DNA of 64,000 nt from Toxoplasma gondii ME49 (taxonomy: Eukaryota; Apicomplexa; Conoidasida; Eucoccidiorida; Sarcocystidae), in NCBI RefSeq assembly GCF_000006565.2, contig NC_031475.1, forward strand, positions 2,712,190-2,776,189, given 5' to 3'. The stretch's first letter is position 1. Every line of letters begins with the position of its first letter. The notes beneath the pieces were generated by a model. The model did no database searches and was not told the DNA's origin. It was given only the letters and a program-made list of their open reading frames with translations. The translations under genes were made by a program, and so were the position numbers. Shown one piece after another: positions 1 to 13,300 of this stretch.

Positions 1-1718
1 CAGATTGAAGTAAAACTGCAAACATTCGCCAAATCTGCAATGTACTGGCTCAGTCCAAAACAGATGGTGGGAGCGGCAGTCTATAGCGTTGTTTAGGCAA
101 AATATGAAGAGAAAAAAACTCAAAGAAGCGCGTGTGAGATATCGATTCTAAAAGAAAGGGAAAGGACAGACGCATGCACGCTGGTTTAAGAGTGACGAAC
201 AACGGGGGACTAGGCATGACACACATGTAACACCCCCTTCCACGCTAGAAGTTTACAAAGTCGGCTTGCTGTTCGAGTTGTAAGGGCAGTAACCCCCCTA
301 GCAACGACTGTATGACGGAAAGCTTCAACTATTCCGTATGTCCCTTCCAAAAAGGCACAGGACCGTTCAGGCAGTGCAACCATACGGGGCTGCTTGCAAT
401 GATCACATCGAGCATGCATATTGCTTAACGTTGCATGCCGTCCGCAAGCCAGGCAAACATTGGGAGGAGTGTGTTGTCGCCGTTCGGAGTTTCCGCAGCG
501 AAATTTGACTTTTTCGTAGACTTTTTCTGCAATGGTCTTCGTAACTTAGCGGAAGACGATGTCAAATTCATTGTCGAATTCGCACATTTCCCTTCAATCT
601 AGAAAGGTGTTCTCACTCGTAACTCCCCCGCAGGCAGGCAATGGGGGGGAGGGCGGGAAGAAAGTTCCCGAATAGCAGTGTTGGACACGTGCAACGTACC
701 CGTTTTTGAAGAGGATGCAGTCCTCGTATTCTATAGGGAATCTGTGGAAGCTTCTCTCACAATTGTGAATCCACCGACGACTGCTGGTAGTTTTCACGAA
801 CTTCGGGGAAAACTGAGAAAGGAGTATCGAGGTGATTGGCATGGCTCACGCCACGACGACCAAAGCGCACTCAGGCGACAAGCGGACGTACAGATATGAA
901 TGAACGGTAACGAACAGCCCGCGACACTGAAATTAGGTTTCCATTTACAACCCCGTGTGGTCGTGCTCACAATCGCAAACGTACCTTCAGGAGGACTCGT
1001 AGTTCACGACCTTGCGGTGAAGACGGGCCATAACTGTCCCGCAGTCATCATACACGCGTGCGTGATTTATGAATTGTAGGCGCTCATGGAACTTGTGGTC
1101 CCATACACTCGGTTTCCACTTCTCTTGGCGGAAACTTCTTTCGTTTAGCAACACTGGGCTGTGTCCCGTGACAGGGGGTGGAAGTCAGGCACTACGCTGT
1201 GCAACTGAATATTGCGTACACATGCATATCTATACACGTACACTACAGAGGTGTGACTGCACCAGCCTTTTCCCGTTTGGAGATATTGCACCATGCAGGA
1301 GGGCCATCTTGCTTTTCTTGGTGCAGCGTTGTGGAGCACTTGGTCAGGCGCTTGTGCGATAACTGCGAGCGTGTGAGAAGCTAAGATTCGATCTACTAAA
1401 CCGTACCAATCTAGGAAGCACATTCCAGATTTCAGTTTCTCTCTGACATATCAGAGAAGCAATACAGTCTTCGGTGGATTACAAACACTGAGGTTGAAAA
1501 TCGTCATTCTCTCTCGTGGCATTTGATGCAATGCTTGTGTCATTTTGACAATTCCTCACTGTCAATGCAAAAAGTCCGAATCCCAGGAAGAAATTGCATA
1601 TCCGGTTCTCATGTGTGCGATACAGGAAAGAATGCTGAATGCTATAGGAGTCAACTGCATTGTACCCACCATTTGGTTATGGAAGAAATAGGAATCCTGC
1701 ACTGCATCATCGGGTACA
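1..1718. other. No recognisable gene
   Basis: Only short open frames occur here, on both strands, and none has a recognisable domain or a run of phase-compatible splice sites. The stretch lies downstream of the minus-strand RSPH14-like gene, which ends at 1719, and probably holds its 3' untranslated region and spacer. A frame at 594-842 (-) was inspected and is not supported. Confidence 0.4.
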
Positions 1719-4700
1719 CTACGGCAACCACAACAGCCTCCGTATTGCTCTGCTGCAGCACTTGACAACTCGAGAAACCTGAACTGTTACGCTGTTCGAA
1801 CTACATTCTGTTTCATTACCGATTCTATACAAGTGACTCTTCATCGCCTGCAAATGTGGAAGGAGATTCTCTCGAAGGGATGACCTACACTCAGGAAGCT
1901 CTGAAAGATTCACAACCACCTGTAGAGCCTACGAAAAAATAAGCAAACCCATCGATGTTACCCATCGGTATATTACCGATGGTTTCGTACTCAACACATT
2001 TCTGTTAACAAGTCAAAATAACAAAAGACTCTTTGCATACATTGCATGGGGGTAGGGGCGTTGCCCGGGCACTACCCGGTCGCCATCGAAACGATTTCAG
2101 CTTTTTTTGAATGTACAGCGCCGTCAGTGGTATCAGGAAAACGAGTCACGCACACCTCCCTCGTCAGTTCTTCCTTGTTTTTAATGATGACATCATCCAG
2201 AACAGGGCGGTGTGTGCCATTACCATTCAGCGCCGCATGTTTGTGTTCTCTGCGAGTGACGACGATGCACGAGCTCTGACGTGCAGTAAGCGTTTCGGGT
2301 ACGTGCCATTGGCGAGCAGTCATTTCTGCCGCGAATTCCGAAGCCAATGGCATATCTGCACGATGTCCCCCCGTCCGAATCTCGCAAACAAAACAGAACA
2401 TCTCGTATGTTTATGGCGAGGCAGCTCCCTGAAAACTGGAATATACAATCTTCGATGGCGGGCTCACACACGAGGATTGGCTCGTATTGCTGCGTACCTG
2501 TGCAAGACTGGAGGGATCCGTTTCCAAAAAGCAGAGAGCTGTCACCAGAGGAAGAAGCCCAGCTGCGCACTGTTGTTTGCCTTCGACTTGTAGGCATAAG
2601 GCGCTGAGAAGAGCCACTGCCTGTCTGCGGCACGAATCAAACGTAGCTACTGCCACTTCAGCGTAGGAGGCGTTTTCTTGAGAAAAAATGGCTTGGGCGA
2701 AGTATTCCTGACGTCGAGCACACATTTAACATTTGGAGCCGCAAATCTAGAAGGGGGGAGAAAATGCACCAGCACCACACGGCGTACATGATTGGACTGA
2801 ACACATTCGACTGTAAAAGGGGCGACAGTGTCGCGGGTTTCCTGTTGAGAGGCAACAATGTAGGTCACCGCTGAAGTTTGTGCGACGGCACGCACTAGGT
2901 CGAATATTTGTTGTTTGATGAGTGGAGAGCGAACGTTCTAATTCATGATCTCAGCCTGTCCACATGTGATGCGCGCGAGGGTCAATACAAGCGTCGCAAC
3001 GTCGAATCCACATTTGAAAGTGCGCTCAGTACGTCCATGCAAATCTCAATGAAGGAAAATTCCAAGCGAAGTCGAATATGTTTTCCTCTGCAACATCACG
3101 GCATCCGCTGTTTCCACGACTGCTTGGTAGCTCGCGTTTCCAGTAGAAGGGCAGCACTGCAGGGACGTCACGAAATCGTACGCATACGCACATACGCCCG
3201 AGATGCGTCGGCACATCGAGGCGTACCTTTAACTCTTTTGCCTTCTCGTTGTCTTGCAATATCTGGATTAAAAGAAATCCTTTTCCCGCTGTGACGCAAT
3301 CCGGTTGTGTTCGTGGATGCAAAGAGAATCCCCAATCTCGATAGTTAGTCGGCGGCTCGTCCGCATTGTAGATCGAAGCGGAAGAATCGCCGGAGACGCA
3401 CACCAGTGGGAATCGCTTCTCAAGCATGACAGTAAGGAGGTTCCCAACGAGAGGCACAAGCCCCTTGTCTACCAAGGATTTTCGAACCCCCTCATCCTTG
3501 CACAAAGCTAGGACAAATTCGAGAACAGCTTCAATATTACTCTTCCTCGTTCTCTGAGGTGGCGCTTCAGAATCCTCAGAGAGCCCTAGGCACGTTATGC
3601 CGTCACTAAACGCATCGGCGCTTCTACTCTGCTTGTTCTGGAACGACGGAATCTCATAGGGGGCGAAAGCGTCAAAAAACAAGGAGATGAGACTTCCATG
3701 CGGCAGCTGCACTAGTTCGCGCAAAGCATCTGGGGAATACACTCCAACGGTGGTCAGGAGTCGCAAGGAAGAAATGCGAGCTGCAAGATCGCCTTCCAAG
3801 AAAAGATACGCCGAAGCAGCGGAGGTGGAGCGCTCTAGACGGTGAAGAGCCTGATGGCTGTTGAGATATTCCTTCAATTGCGTCGGCTCCTCAGGCAACC
3901 CCGCGACGTCGCTCCCTATTCGACCCGTAGACGCCTACATCGTAACAGAGGCATCGGCCAGAATGACGTTGATTCCCAAAAGCCAATATCAGTACACAGG
4001 CGCGTGGCTAGTTTAGATCCGCAGATGTGTGGTGGCTGAGTCAAGACTCCACAGTGGAAGTCAATGGTTGAGAAGATCTGCATGTCATGAGTCCCAGTCT
4101 TCTGGTCGCATACGAGTGTTTTGGTAGTTAGAATTGAACGGGAGTCGATGGGAAAGCAGGACCATATTTCAGGACATTAGTTAGCCCACTGTGTATATGT
4201 TCGTCTTCCAAGGGATTGTCTTGGATATAACCTGGAATTATCAACGCTGCTGCAAGTTCTTCCTTAGAGGAGCATCACCGCTCCGCGAGTTCCGAAAACA
4301 CAAGGTGACCGTGTTAATTGACGTAACCACGAAGGTTTGTGTGCTTCAACTATGCGTGTGATCTGTGTACACTTAGAATACGGTTGATGGTGGACAGATC
4401 GTGTACTTTTTGACTCAGTCGCTGTTGAGAAACATGATCCATCTCGTAACGCGGAAAAATATTCACTCACCATCTGGCTGAGAAGTGGAAAAAGTGGTGC
4501 TTGTATGTAGGAGCCTGCACTGGCCAGTTTTTGATCTTTCACTGACTGTATATGAGCTGAAGAGTTTTTTTTCGCCGATATATGAGCTTGTTCGCCCTCT
4601 GTCAATTCTCTAGCCGCAGTACCCGGTTTCTGTTGTGAGAACGTGTGATTCTCGTCAAGCCGACCGTTGTCCGGATAGGTTTTTCCAGCAATATCGGAAC

Positions 4701-7627
4701 AGTTACGAGTTTTATCACTGTCTGCTGTCACTGCGCTCAATGGAGCTGCCCCAGACGCATAATCCGCTTTCCTTCTCAAATCCTGATCCTCTTCCAAATT
4801 CCTCAGTACCACCAGTTGCATGACTGGAAACAACTGCCATGACTTGCCTGATCTAGTCCACATTTCTCCCTCCAATGCTACCCACACCTGGTGAAGCGGG
4901 TGTTTTATCCTCAGCAGACGCCATGATTTGATTGTTTGGTCTCTGCCAGCCGTGCCGAGTATAGTCTCCCGATTTTGCCCCCCTTCAGAGCTAGGATGTG
5001 CAGTTGCATGATGCTCTCCTTTGCTCTCCTTCAATTTGCCCCCATACCAATCCCGTTCTTGTTTCACGACTCCATCCCCTGCAGTGACCTTCCCCATTTT
5101 GGAATCGTGATAATGCGTCGCATTTTCGTGATACGGATTGCTTTGACACCCAACCAAGTGTCCGCTTGAATAGGCGTTGTCCTCGAGATAGTCCCTAGTC
5201 AACTTGGTGTCCTCATGTCTCATTCGAGCCGCCGATAGTTCCTGCACGGTAGCTACTATACATTCGGATCCTTCAGGAGGCGCTTTCTTCTGTTCCTGAA
5301 GGACCGCCACCTCTGCGACTGGCCACGATTTCCGATAATCCTTACATTTAGTCTCCAATATATTGACCTCATTTGCAGCGACTGATTCTCCGTGGCGATG
5401 TGTCTTCGGATCTCCCGAGCCGTTACAGCTTCTCTCATCGCCACGAATGCCACCGCATGTCTGCTCCTCTGCTGCCTTCGATTGTAGTCTTTGCAAATAC
5501 ATGTCGTAGACACATTCCACGACGCAGTGCCTCGAGGTGCGTGTCCTGCAATGGGTGCCTACCCTCACAGGAACCTGGGTCTCCAAACATATCCACTGCC
5601 GCTGAACGCGTCTATTGGCTCTCAACCGTATCCAAGTGGAGTCTCGCTTGCCATGGTTTTCTTTCGCAGTCTCTTTATCGATAGGCGGAGAATTCTGGGC
5701 GCCAATTGTATACTCGCCTGGTGATAAACCCCCATGCTGTGATCTATCTTTTTCAGTGCAAACGAATGATTCACGAGATTTAGAGGAAATTTTGGAAAGA
5801 GGCGCCCGTTCTTCTCGAAATTCTGCTGGATGAAAGGGGAGTGAATGTTCGTCTGGAAGTACCTGCTTGACCAGCTCCTTCATAATCCCGCTAGAGAAGA
5901 AAAAATTTGCACCTTTGCAGAGATACAACAACCGCCGACAGACTGACCCCAATCAAGTACTGCGCAGCGCAAATCACGCGAACTTTATGGAGTATACAAC
6001 AGTTGAGTACAGCGCTATTTGAAGACGTCACCCAAGGAAGGAGGCTTAGGACCTGTCCAGGTTTCCAGCCCTTATCCGTCCGTAGGAGGACACGTCAATC
6101 ACATACTTCTGGTTGTATTTCAAGTTCTAGGTCAGATACGCGCGAAATGCTGACTGGTCTGACTGAGACCCGGTTCAAGTGTGTTTATGACCCAGTACGC
6201 GGAGCATTATCCTTATGGCCAAAGCTTTCTGAGATACTCATGACCTACCCTCTTCGCTAGTTGCCACCAGTCGAGCAAAATCTGTGACCGCACAGCGGAG
6301 ACTCGAGTTTTGAGAACAAAACAATGGGCGCAGGGCCGTGACCAGCGGGATGAGTTCTCCGGATTCTTGTAAGCGCGCCCTCACAGCACTGTGTGTAGCG
6401 AACTGGGTCAGCACAGCGACGCATCTCCTTATTAAAGACAGGTTCTCGAGATGTACAACGCGGAGGAGAGCAGCTACGATGCCTGGCAAGGAAGAAAAGA
6501 GATTGTATATTTTCGGAACTACGGCATGAACAATCTGTATGTTAGCGCGCAGGATGAGGGAGATTGATCTAGAAAGATGCGAGCCTACCAGACGGCATGC
6601 TTAGCCAAGTTTAGCTTTGTGGCCACTGAAAACGAAATAGACTCCGTCCTGTAGAGGTGAGGGTCCGGAAGGTGGCACATGGTTGCTCAATTTCAAAATA
6701 TTTACTTCTTCACAACAGTAAGTTAGTCTCTATCTGACTCAGTCCGTAGCTACTGGCAACAGCTTGATGGCCCTACCCACATGAGGAAGGACGTGTTCCT
6801 GGCTAACGGAAACAATCAGCGGAAAGTGGGTGTCAATCACACCACATCTTGTGAGATTCAGGAAAAAGCGCAGTATTCCTTGCTTGTGTTACGACTCTCT
6901 GCTGTGCATGTAGGGCACTAAGAAGACAAAGTGGCCCGGCCTCTTGTGATGCCTCAACCCAAGGAATGAGCTCCGAAAAATACAAAAGAGCGGTGTTGCG
7001 TTGCCGCTCCTCGGACATAAAGGACGTTGGCCTTGCTGAGTGGCGTAAGCAGCAACGCGCACAGCGTACAAATGCATAGCTGCCCTGTCAGGGATTTCTG
7101 TTTTACATCCGGCTGCCCTCATATTTGCTGCGTTGTGAGCGCGAGGTGCGCTTCCTAGCTCACTGGGACTTCTATATACTGCGTCGTGTGTGCTTGCTGT
7201 TAAGGTTGTGAAACGAGCTCTTCAGTTTCATAAAGTCTTTCCACACAGTCTGAGCTATGATTCACCTTTTTCCCAAATACCATCGGCCTTGGTACGCGAA
7301 GAAGGATCCCCCACTGAACCTCACGTCAATAAAAGCGACAGAGACAAAGAGGGCTAATCGACGGTTCAGTTTACAATTACATTGTTGCTGATTGTCCGTC
7401 CTCCGTCTCTCACCTGATTCGTGTGCTGCGATGCAATTTCGAGGCACCCGGAACAGGACGCGTAACTGTTCTAGAACATTCGCTCTCAGTACGTCATTGT
7501 CTGTGTCGAGTTGACGAGCGAGACCGCCGTAAAACATCTGTCCAAATGAGTTTTCAACTGTTGTACGAGGGCGCGGCGCTACCTCAAGATTCACGACCCC
7601 CAGACGGGGTATCGTCGAGTTAAACAT
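1719..7627 (-). CDS. RSPH14-like armadillo-repeat protein (radial spoke)
   Basis: Predicted axonemal ARM-repeat protein. Exons, high to low coordinate: 7627-7414, 6482-6249, 5942-4471, 3934-3227, 2707-2498 and 1919-1719. All are bounded by AG/GT and their phases agree (about 1012 aa as modelled). Visible ARM helices run in the same order as in RSPH14: an N-terminal block with NSFGQMFYGGLARQL, then SGIVAALLRVVHLEN, FATHSAVRARLQESGELIP, LLYLCKGANFFFSSGIMKEL, VLEFVLALCKDEGVRKSL, ALCLQVEGKQQCAAGLLP, and a last block with LSELPECRSSLRENLLPHLQ near the stop, close to the spacing of the RSPH14 C terminus. Vertebrate RSPH14 is about 350 aa; the excess is mainly a hydrophilic insertion of about 480 residues in the third exon. 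By comparison with RSPH14, about 50 residues of ARM repeat are missing between the last two exons, so one exon in 1920-2497 is probably unfound. In coccidia such a protein would serve the microgamete flagellum (inference). It could instead be another axonemal ARM protein. Confidence 0.68.
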
Positions 7628-10381
7628 CTTGCATTTACGCGGTTACGTGAACAGTTTCCAGTTTCCCCCAAAACACAACGATTTATGCCGGTGTTAACCT
7701 GTGATAGGATACTGATTATGAACCCAGTTACGAGATACAGACAGCCAAGTTCTGTATGAGTGCTGTTCAGCACCATCTCAATGGATTGCTGAAGACAGCG
7801 ATCGGAAACAATTTCAGATCATCGTTAGGAGTTCCGCTTTCAAGGAGTCACAGACACGTGCGACTCAGCGAATCGGGTGGCCGATTGCGCCTCTCACAAC
7901 AGCCGTCCACTTTCTGGCGATGCAGAAGGAAAAGATAGCGAACTTGTGTGTGCCTGAGCCAAACATCCGTTAGTATTTGGGTTGCCAACATTTACAGCCC
8001 AGCCCCACGAGAAAAGCCCCACAAGTGTGTAAATAAAGATTAGGGTATGGGGTTTCCCAAGTGAGTTTTCTGTGTATTGTCCTTCCTGTTTACCTCCATT
8101 GACTGCAGGTGTTTCTCCAACTCTCACTGGGAGGCGGTGTTTAAAAAAATTAAATAGTACGCCGTCGCACCGGCAAAAGTTTGTCTCCGACTGACAACAC
8201 CGTGCAACTGAAATAGAATTGTTTTACTTCGGTAAATCTGCAACAACAGCAGGTACAACATTGCATGTTAGCCGGTGACCGTGTAAGCACCCCAGGTAAT
8301 CTTCAGCTGTGTCGAAGAGCTTTGCCTATCTGACTACAGACGGATGCCCCACTCAGCTTGCGCGACGATCTGGCAGCAGAGGTCCTCTGGCACTGTTAAC
8401 GCATGGGTGCTTCGGCAAGCTCCTGCACGTTTCCCGACCGCGAGTACCGAACAGTGTTGAATGCCAAGTATTAAAAGACGACAACAGAAACCCCCGCTTC
8501 CCGTTTTCAGTGTCATCCACAATGGGAAATGACATGGTAGCATTTGATTCAGACAAGAGAGTTCGTTTTATTGTTTCACATCACAGCATACGCTTGCAGA
8601 GTTTTTTATCCATGGTGGCGAGTTTCCACATACCGTATGTTTCGCTACTCAATACGCTGTAGCTCCAGTCGGAGCTACAACATGGCACGCGAGCAGGCCT
8701 GTTTTTTAGACACATACACCAAATACTTGCCGCCCGGTCGCCTGCAGTTCATCATGCTAACGATGAATCGACGCCAGGCCACCATACTGTCGGATCTCCT
8801 CGTGATTCGCTGAAGCAACAAGAAATCAGTGAAAATTTCGGCGCTTGTCCACTCATTGAGACAATCATGACTGACACCTTCAGCATATGTTTCACCCTAG
8901 TTTACCAGCCTCAATGCCGTCAGTGTGCCCATTATTGGACGGTTAACTGGCCAGTTCGTGGGGAACTGCGCTCAGTGACAGTGGTTCCTGGAAGTCTTAT
9001 TAAATGGATATCATCAACCATTGTTGGAGCGCGAGCGGCTTCTGTGTCACCACGGCACGAGTCCGCAATGCAACTCGTCAGTCGACGTTGACGTCCAGGA
9101 CTCAAACGTTAACATGGCCACGTCATGGCCAACAAACAGCAGGCTCCATGCCGGGTGCTACTATGGTTTCTAGAACATTTTTTTAGTTTCTTAGAGGGTC
9201 AATAAAGCTCCACTGTAGTAGTGAATTGCCAATCAACGCTGATCACCCTCTTTTTCACGCTCATCGGCATCACGAACGGCTACAGGAAAACATGAACGAT
9301 CCTGAGACTTTGGTCCTACATTAACCGCCTGCAACTGGTGTCGAATACAGAAATACGTGGTTCTCCACGTGCCCTGTCTGAAACCACCGCAGACGTCTGC
9401 AACAAAACCCTTCCCACTATTTTAGAAAAGCGTTGACGACCTGATCTCACTAGATTTGTAGCGTCGTCATTTAGCATCATTTACCGGCAGATCGAGAGTG
9501 CGACTATCATGTTGGAGCTGCATTGTTCGTTAGTCTCGGCTTCTGTCGTCCAGCGAAAACGCGCCGGAAAATCATCCCGTTTAGCAACCTAGACACTCAG
9601 ATCGTGGTGGTGCGAAATAAACTGTGAAGCACGCCGGCAGCATCAGCGGCTTCCGCGGCTTCCCGCGATGCTCAACTTGGACTGTCTGGTTAGCAGGGAA
9701 CCGCACAATTGTCATGGTACACCCCAAATGTGGATCTTCGCAGCATATGGCTCCGCAATGTGCATCGCAGGCCTACGCCAGAATTCCTTGCTTGCCCAGC
9801 GGTGGTGCGTTTCCTGTAGAAAACCGTTCGGGTCGGCAGACGTACTACCTGCCTCTTGCCGTGCAGCTAGCTTTCAGGTTCTTAGGGTGTTGAGTCCCAT
9901 TTGCCAAAAAGCTGCTGTACCCCTGCGAGCTCGACGAAGGCCACAGCCAAAGCGCGGAAGTGCGGGCCATGAAGTACACTCCTTCACAGCGACAGCTTCT
10001 TCCGGCAGCAGCTCACCACGAGAAACTAGACTCAAGTTGATCATTTTGTTCGATTTCTATCGTTGCCTCCCTTAGCTTGTCCCCCCAAGATTCAGGCTTC
10101 TTTGTGGAGGAGGCGGTTGCTCTTTTGAACAGCTAGGGCACGGTTATCCCACTTTCATTCATGTGCCTTCCCAAATTGATCACGGCAGCGTCCTGTAGCG
10201 AAGCATCTCCTGTTACCATTCAAACAACGGACTGAATGCTGCACAGTAACGCGTTGTGCAGTCTGTCGTCTGATGTTTTCCGCTCTTGTTACTCCCCAAC
10301 GATCAGCTGAAAGCGCTGGTCAATTTTCCCTGGTGGTGGGCACGCAGAGGACGAATTGGTTTCAGTTTTGGGATTCCCGCC
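7628..10381. other. Long intergenic spacer, no gene found
   Basis: This 2.75-kb stretch separates the divergently transcribed RSPH14-like (-) and vWA adhesin (+) genes. Open frames of 60-135 codons occur on both strands, for example 8309-8662 (+) and 9668-10075 (+), but none shows a domain, a signal peptide or matching splice phases. It presumably holds both promoters and 5' untranslated exons. No tRNA, repeat array or low-complexity tract was noticed. Confidence 0.4.
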
Positions 10382-13300
10382 ATGAATGGATGGCGACTAC
10401 CACTGCTGACCCTACTGGGGCAGGCAGCCGTCATTAGCGTCGCTGCTGTGACGTCAAGTTCTGTTCACCAAGGTACGATGTTTGAAGGAAGATGACATAA
10501 AATATCGTGTGCCGCGAAATGTTAGGGTAAGATAAGATGCGGCGTGTAGTTTCCAACCGTACTTACGAGCCTCCTTCAAATTGCTCCCTGCCTACTCTCG
10601 TGCCGAGAGGACCTACCGTGTCGTTCGTTTCACAACGGATTTTGCTATACTGCTGCATCATGACAACAATTCAGCAAAAAGTAACCTACGACGATTCTTT
10701 TTTCACTTGAGTATGGTGTCATGAAACGTGCAGCGCATGAGGTGACGGGACTTGGACAAGCATGCAAATTGAAGAACGTCGATGCTGTTGTTGTTCTTGA
10801 TAGCTCGATGAGTGTTGGTGCGGAGCACTGGCAGGAACTGTTGAAGCTGACAAAGCAATTTGGTGACACGCTGGACTCCAGTGCCGGCCACAGTCGATTG
10901 GGTCTAGTGAGCTACAGCGATTCTGTCACCGTCCTCAGAAAACTACAAAAAATACCTTCTGGTACGGCTCAGTTCGAGAAGGAGCTAGGAGCAGCGTCGT
11001 TCATGAATGGCAACACATTCACTCCAAAAGCCCTCGACTCTGCATACGAACTCTTCAAAGAGACTATACATGAAGACTCAGAAGGTGCCGAGGACCAAGA
11101 AAAAAGGCGTCTCTTGTTACTGGCGACGGATGGCTGTGCCGATATTTATGGCAAGGAATACGGGAGCTTGGAACACCACTATCGTGCCGCTGTTGGAAAC
11201 CTAGATAAAGTTCCTCATTTGCACACACTGGTACTAGGTATAGGAAAGCAAGTATGTGTCGAAGAGCTTCGCTACATCGCCGGCTGTGACCCACGAAGCC
11301 TGGATGCTCCCTGCCCGTCTCTCCTTCTGACATCATGGGATTCTCTGCAAAAGGATCTGAGACGTCTCGACAAAGACGTGTGCGAAGAAATAACGATGGA
11401 AGAGAAAGAAGACCAGGAAATGCCACCAGTAGTGCCGGAAACACCTGAGATCTCTACCACAACTTGCCACAAAGGTAGAGTGGATGCAGTAGCGGTTCTT
11501 GATGGATCGGGAAGTATCAGCAGGGCGGACTGGAAGAAGACCCGGGATATCGCGAAATTATTTTCTGGCGCCTTAAACATTGCTGAGGATCAGAGTCACG
11601 TGAGTGTGGTGCGTTTTTCCACGACTGCAAGAGCAGACTGGTCTCTGGTACAGCCGGTCTCATGGACAGAAAAACAACTAACTAATCGCATTTCGCGGTT
11701 GCCTCAACCGTACGGAGGTACGAATACACCAGCAGCTCTAGAAGAAGCGTACAAAATATTTGTCACGTCCATGAACAACCGAGATGAACACGACTCAGAA
11801 CACGTTCATCGTGTTTTGCTCCTTGCCACCGATGGCTGCGTAAATCAGTGGGACCGGTTTAAGTTTCGGACGCCAGAGGCGCACTTGCATGATGTCTTGG
11901 AACGGATGTCCAGTCTTAAAAACTTGCACATCAAAGTCCTCGGAATTGGCAAAAGCATATGTCACTCAGAGATACGGCTCATTGCGGGCTGCGACCCTAA
12001 AGGGACGGAGTCTTGTCGAAACGCGAAGTATACGGACTTCAATTCCGTGTTGGACGAACTTCCAGAATACCTGGAAGAAATATGTGAGGAGGTAGAGCAT
12101 GGAGTCTTGCCCCCTGTAAGTAGCCCCGAAGATGTGACGATTCCATCAGAAGAGCCGGAAGGTGGTCCTCCAGCTGAAGAGGAAGAGGGTGGCCTCCAAC
12201 CACCCACGGAAGGAGCGGGTGAAGAGGAAGGGTTTCCTCCAACGGAGGGGCTACCAGGCGAGCAGCCTCCCGTGCCCGAGGAGCCAGGCGAGGAGACACC
12301 CGGTGCTGGTCCACTGCCAGAGGAGCATCCGCCAACAGAGGCGCATCCGCCAACTGAAGAGGAAGGGGGTCAGTTCGAGCCTTCCACAGAAGGAGAATGT
12401 GAACGGGAAGAAGACACTCCGGAAACGCAGCCACCGACCACCGAGGAGCCAGGCGAGGAGGCACCCGGTGCTGGTCCACTGCCAGAGGAGCATCCGCCAA
12501 TTGAGGAGCTTCCTCCCACTGAAGAGGAAGGCGGCGAGCTCGAACCACCCACGGAAGGAGCGGGTGAAGAGGAAGGGTTTCCGCCAACGGAGGGGCTACC
12601 AGGCGAGCAGCCTCCCGTGCCCGAGGAGCCAGGCGAGGAGGCACCCGGTGCTGGTCCACTGCCAGAGGAGCATCCGCCAATTGAGGAGCTTCCTCCCACT
12701 GAAGAGGAAGGCGGCGAGCTCGAACCACCCACGGAAGGAGCGGGTGAAGAGGAAGGGTTTCCGCCAACGGAGGGGCTACCAGGCGAGCAGCCTCCCATGC
12801 CCGAGGAGCCAGGCGAGGAGGCACCCGGTGCTGGTCCACTGCCAGAGGAGCATCCGCCAATTGAGGAGCTTCCTCCCACTGAAGAGGAAGGCGGCGAGCT
12901 CGAACCACCCACGGAAGGAGCGGGTGAAGAGGAAGGGTTTCCGCCAACAGAGGGGCTACCAGGCGAGCAGCCTCCCGTGCCCGAGGAGCCAGGCGAGGAG
13001 GCACCCGGTGCTGGTCCACTGCCAGAGGAGCATCCGCCAATTGAGGAGCTTCCTCCCACTGAAGAGGGAGGCGGCGAGCTCGAACCACCCACGGAAGGAG
13101 CGGGTGAAGAGGAAGGGTTTCCGCCAACAGAGGGGCTACCAGGCGAGCAGCCTCCCGTACCCGAGGAGCCAGGCGAGGAGGCACCCGGTGCTGGTCCACT
13201 GCCAGAGGAGCATCCGCCAATTGAGGAGCTTCCTCCCACTGAAGAGGAAGGCGGCGAGCTCGAACCACCCACGGAAGGAGCGGGTGAAGAGGAAGGGTTT

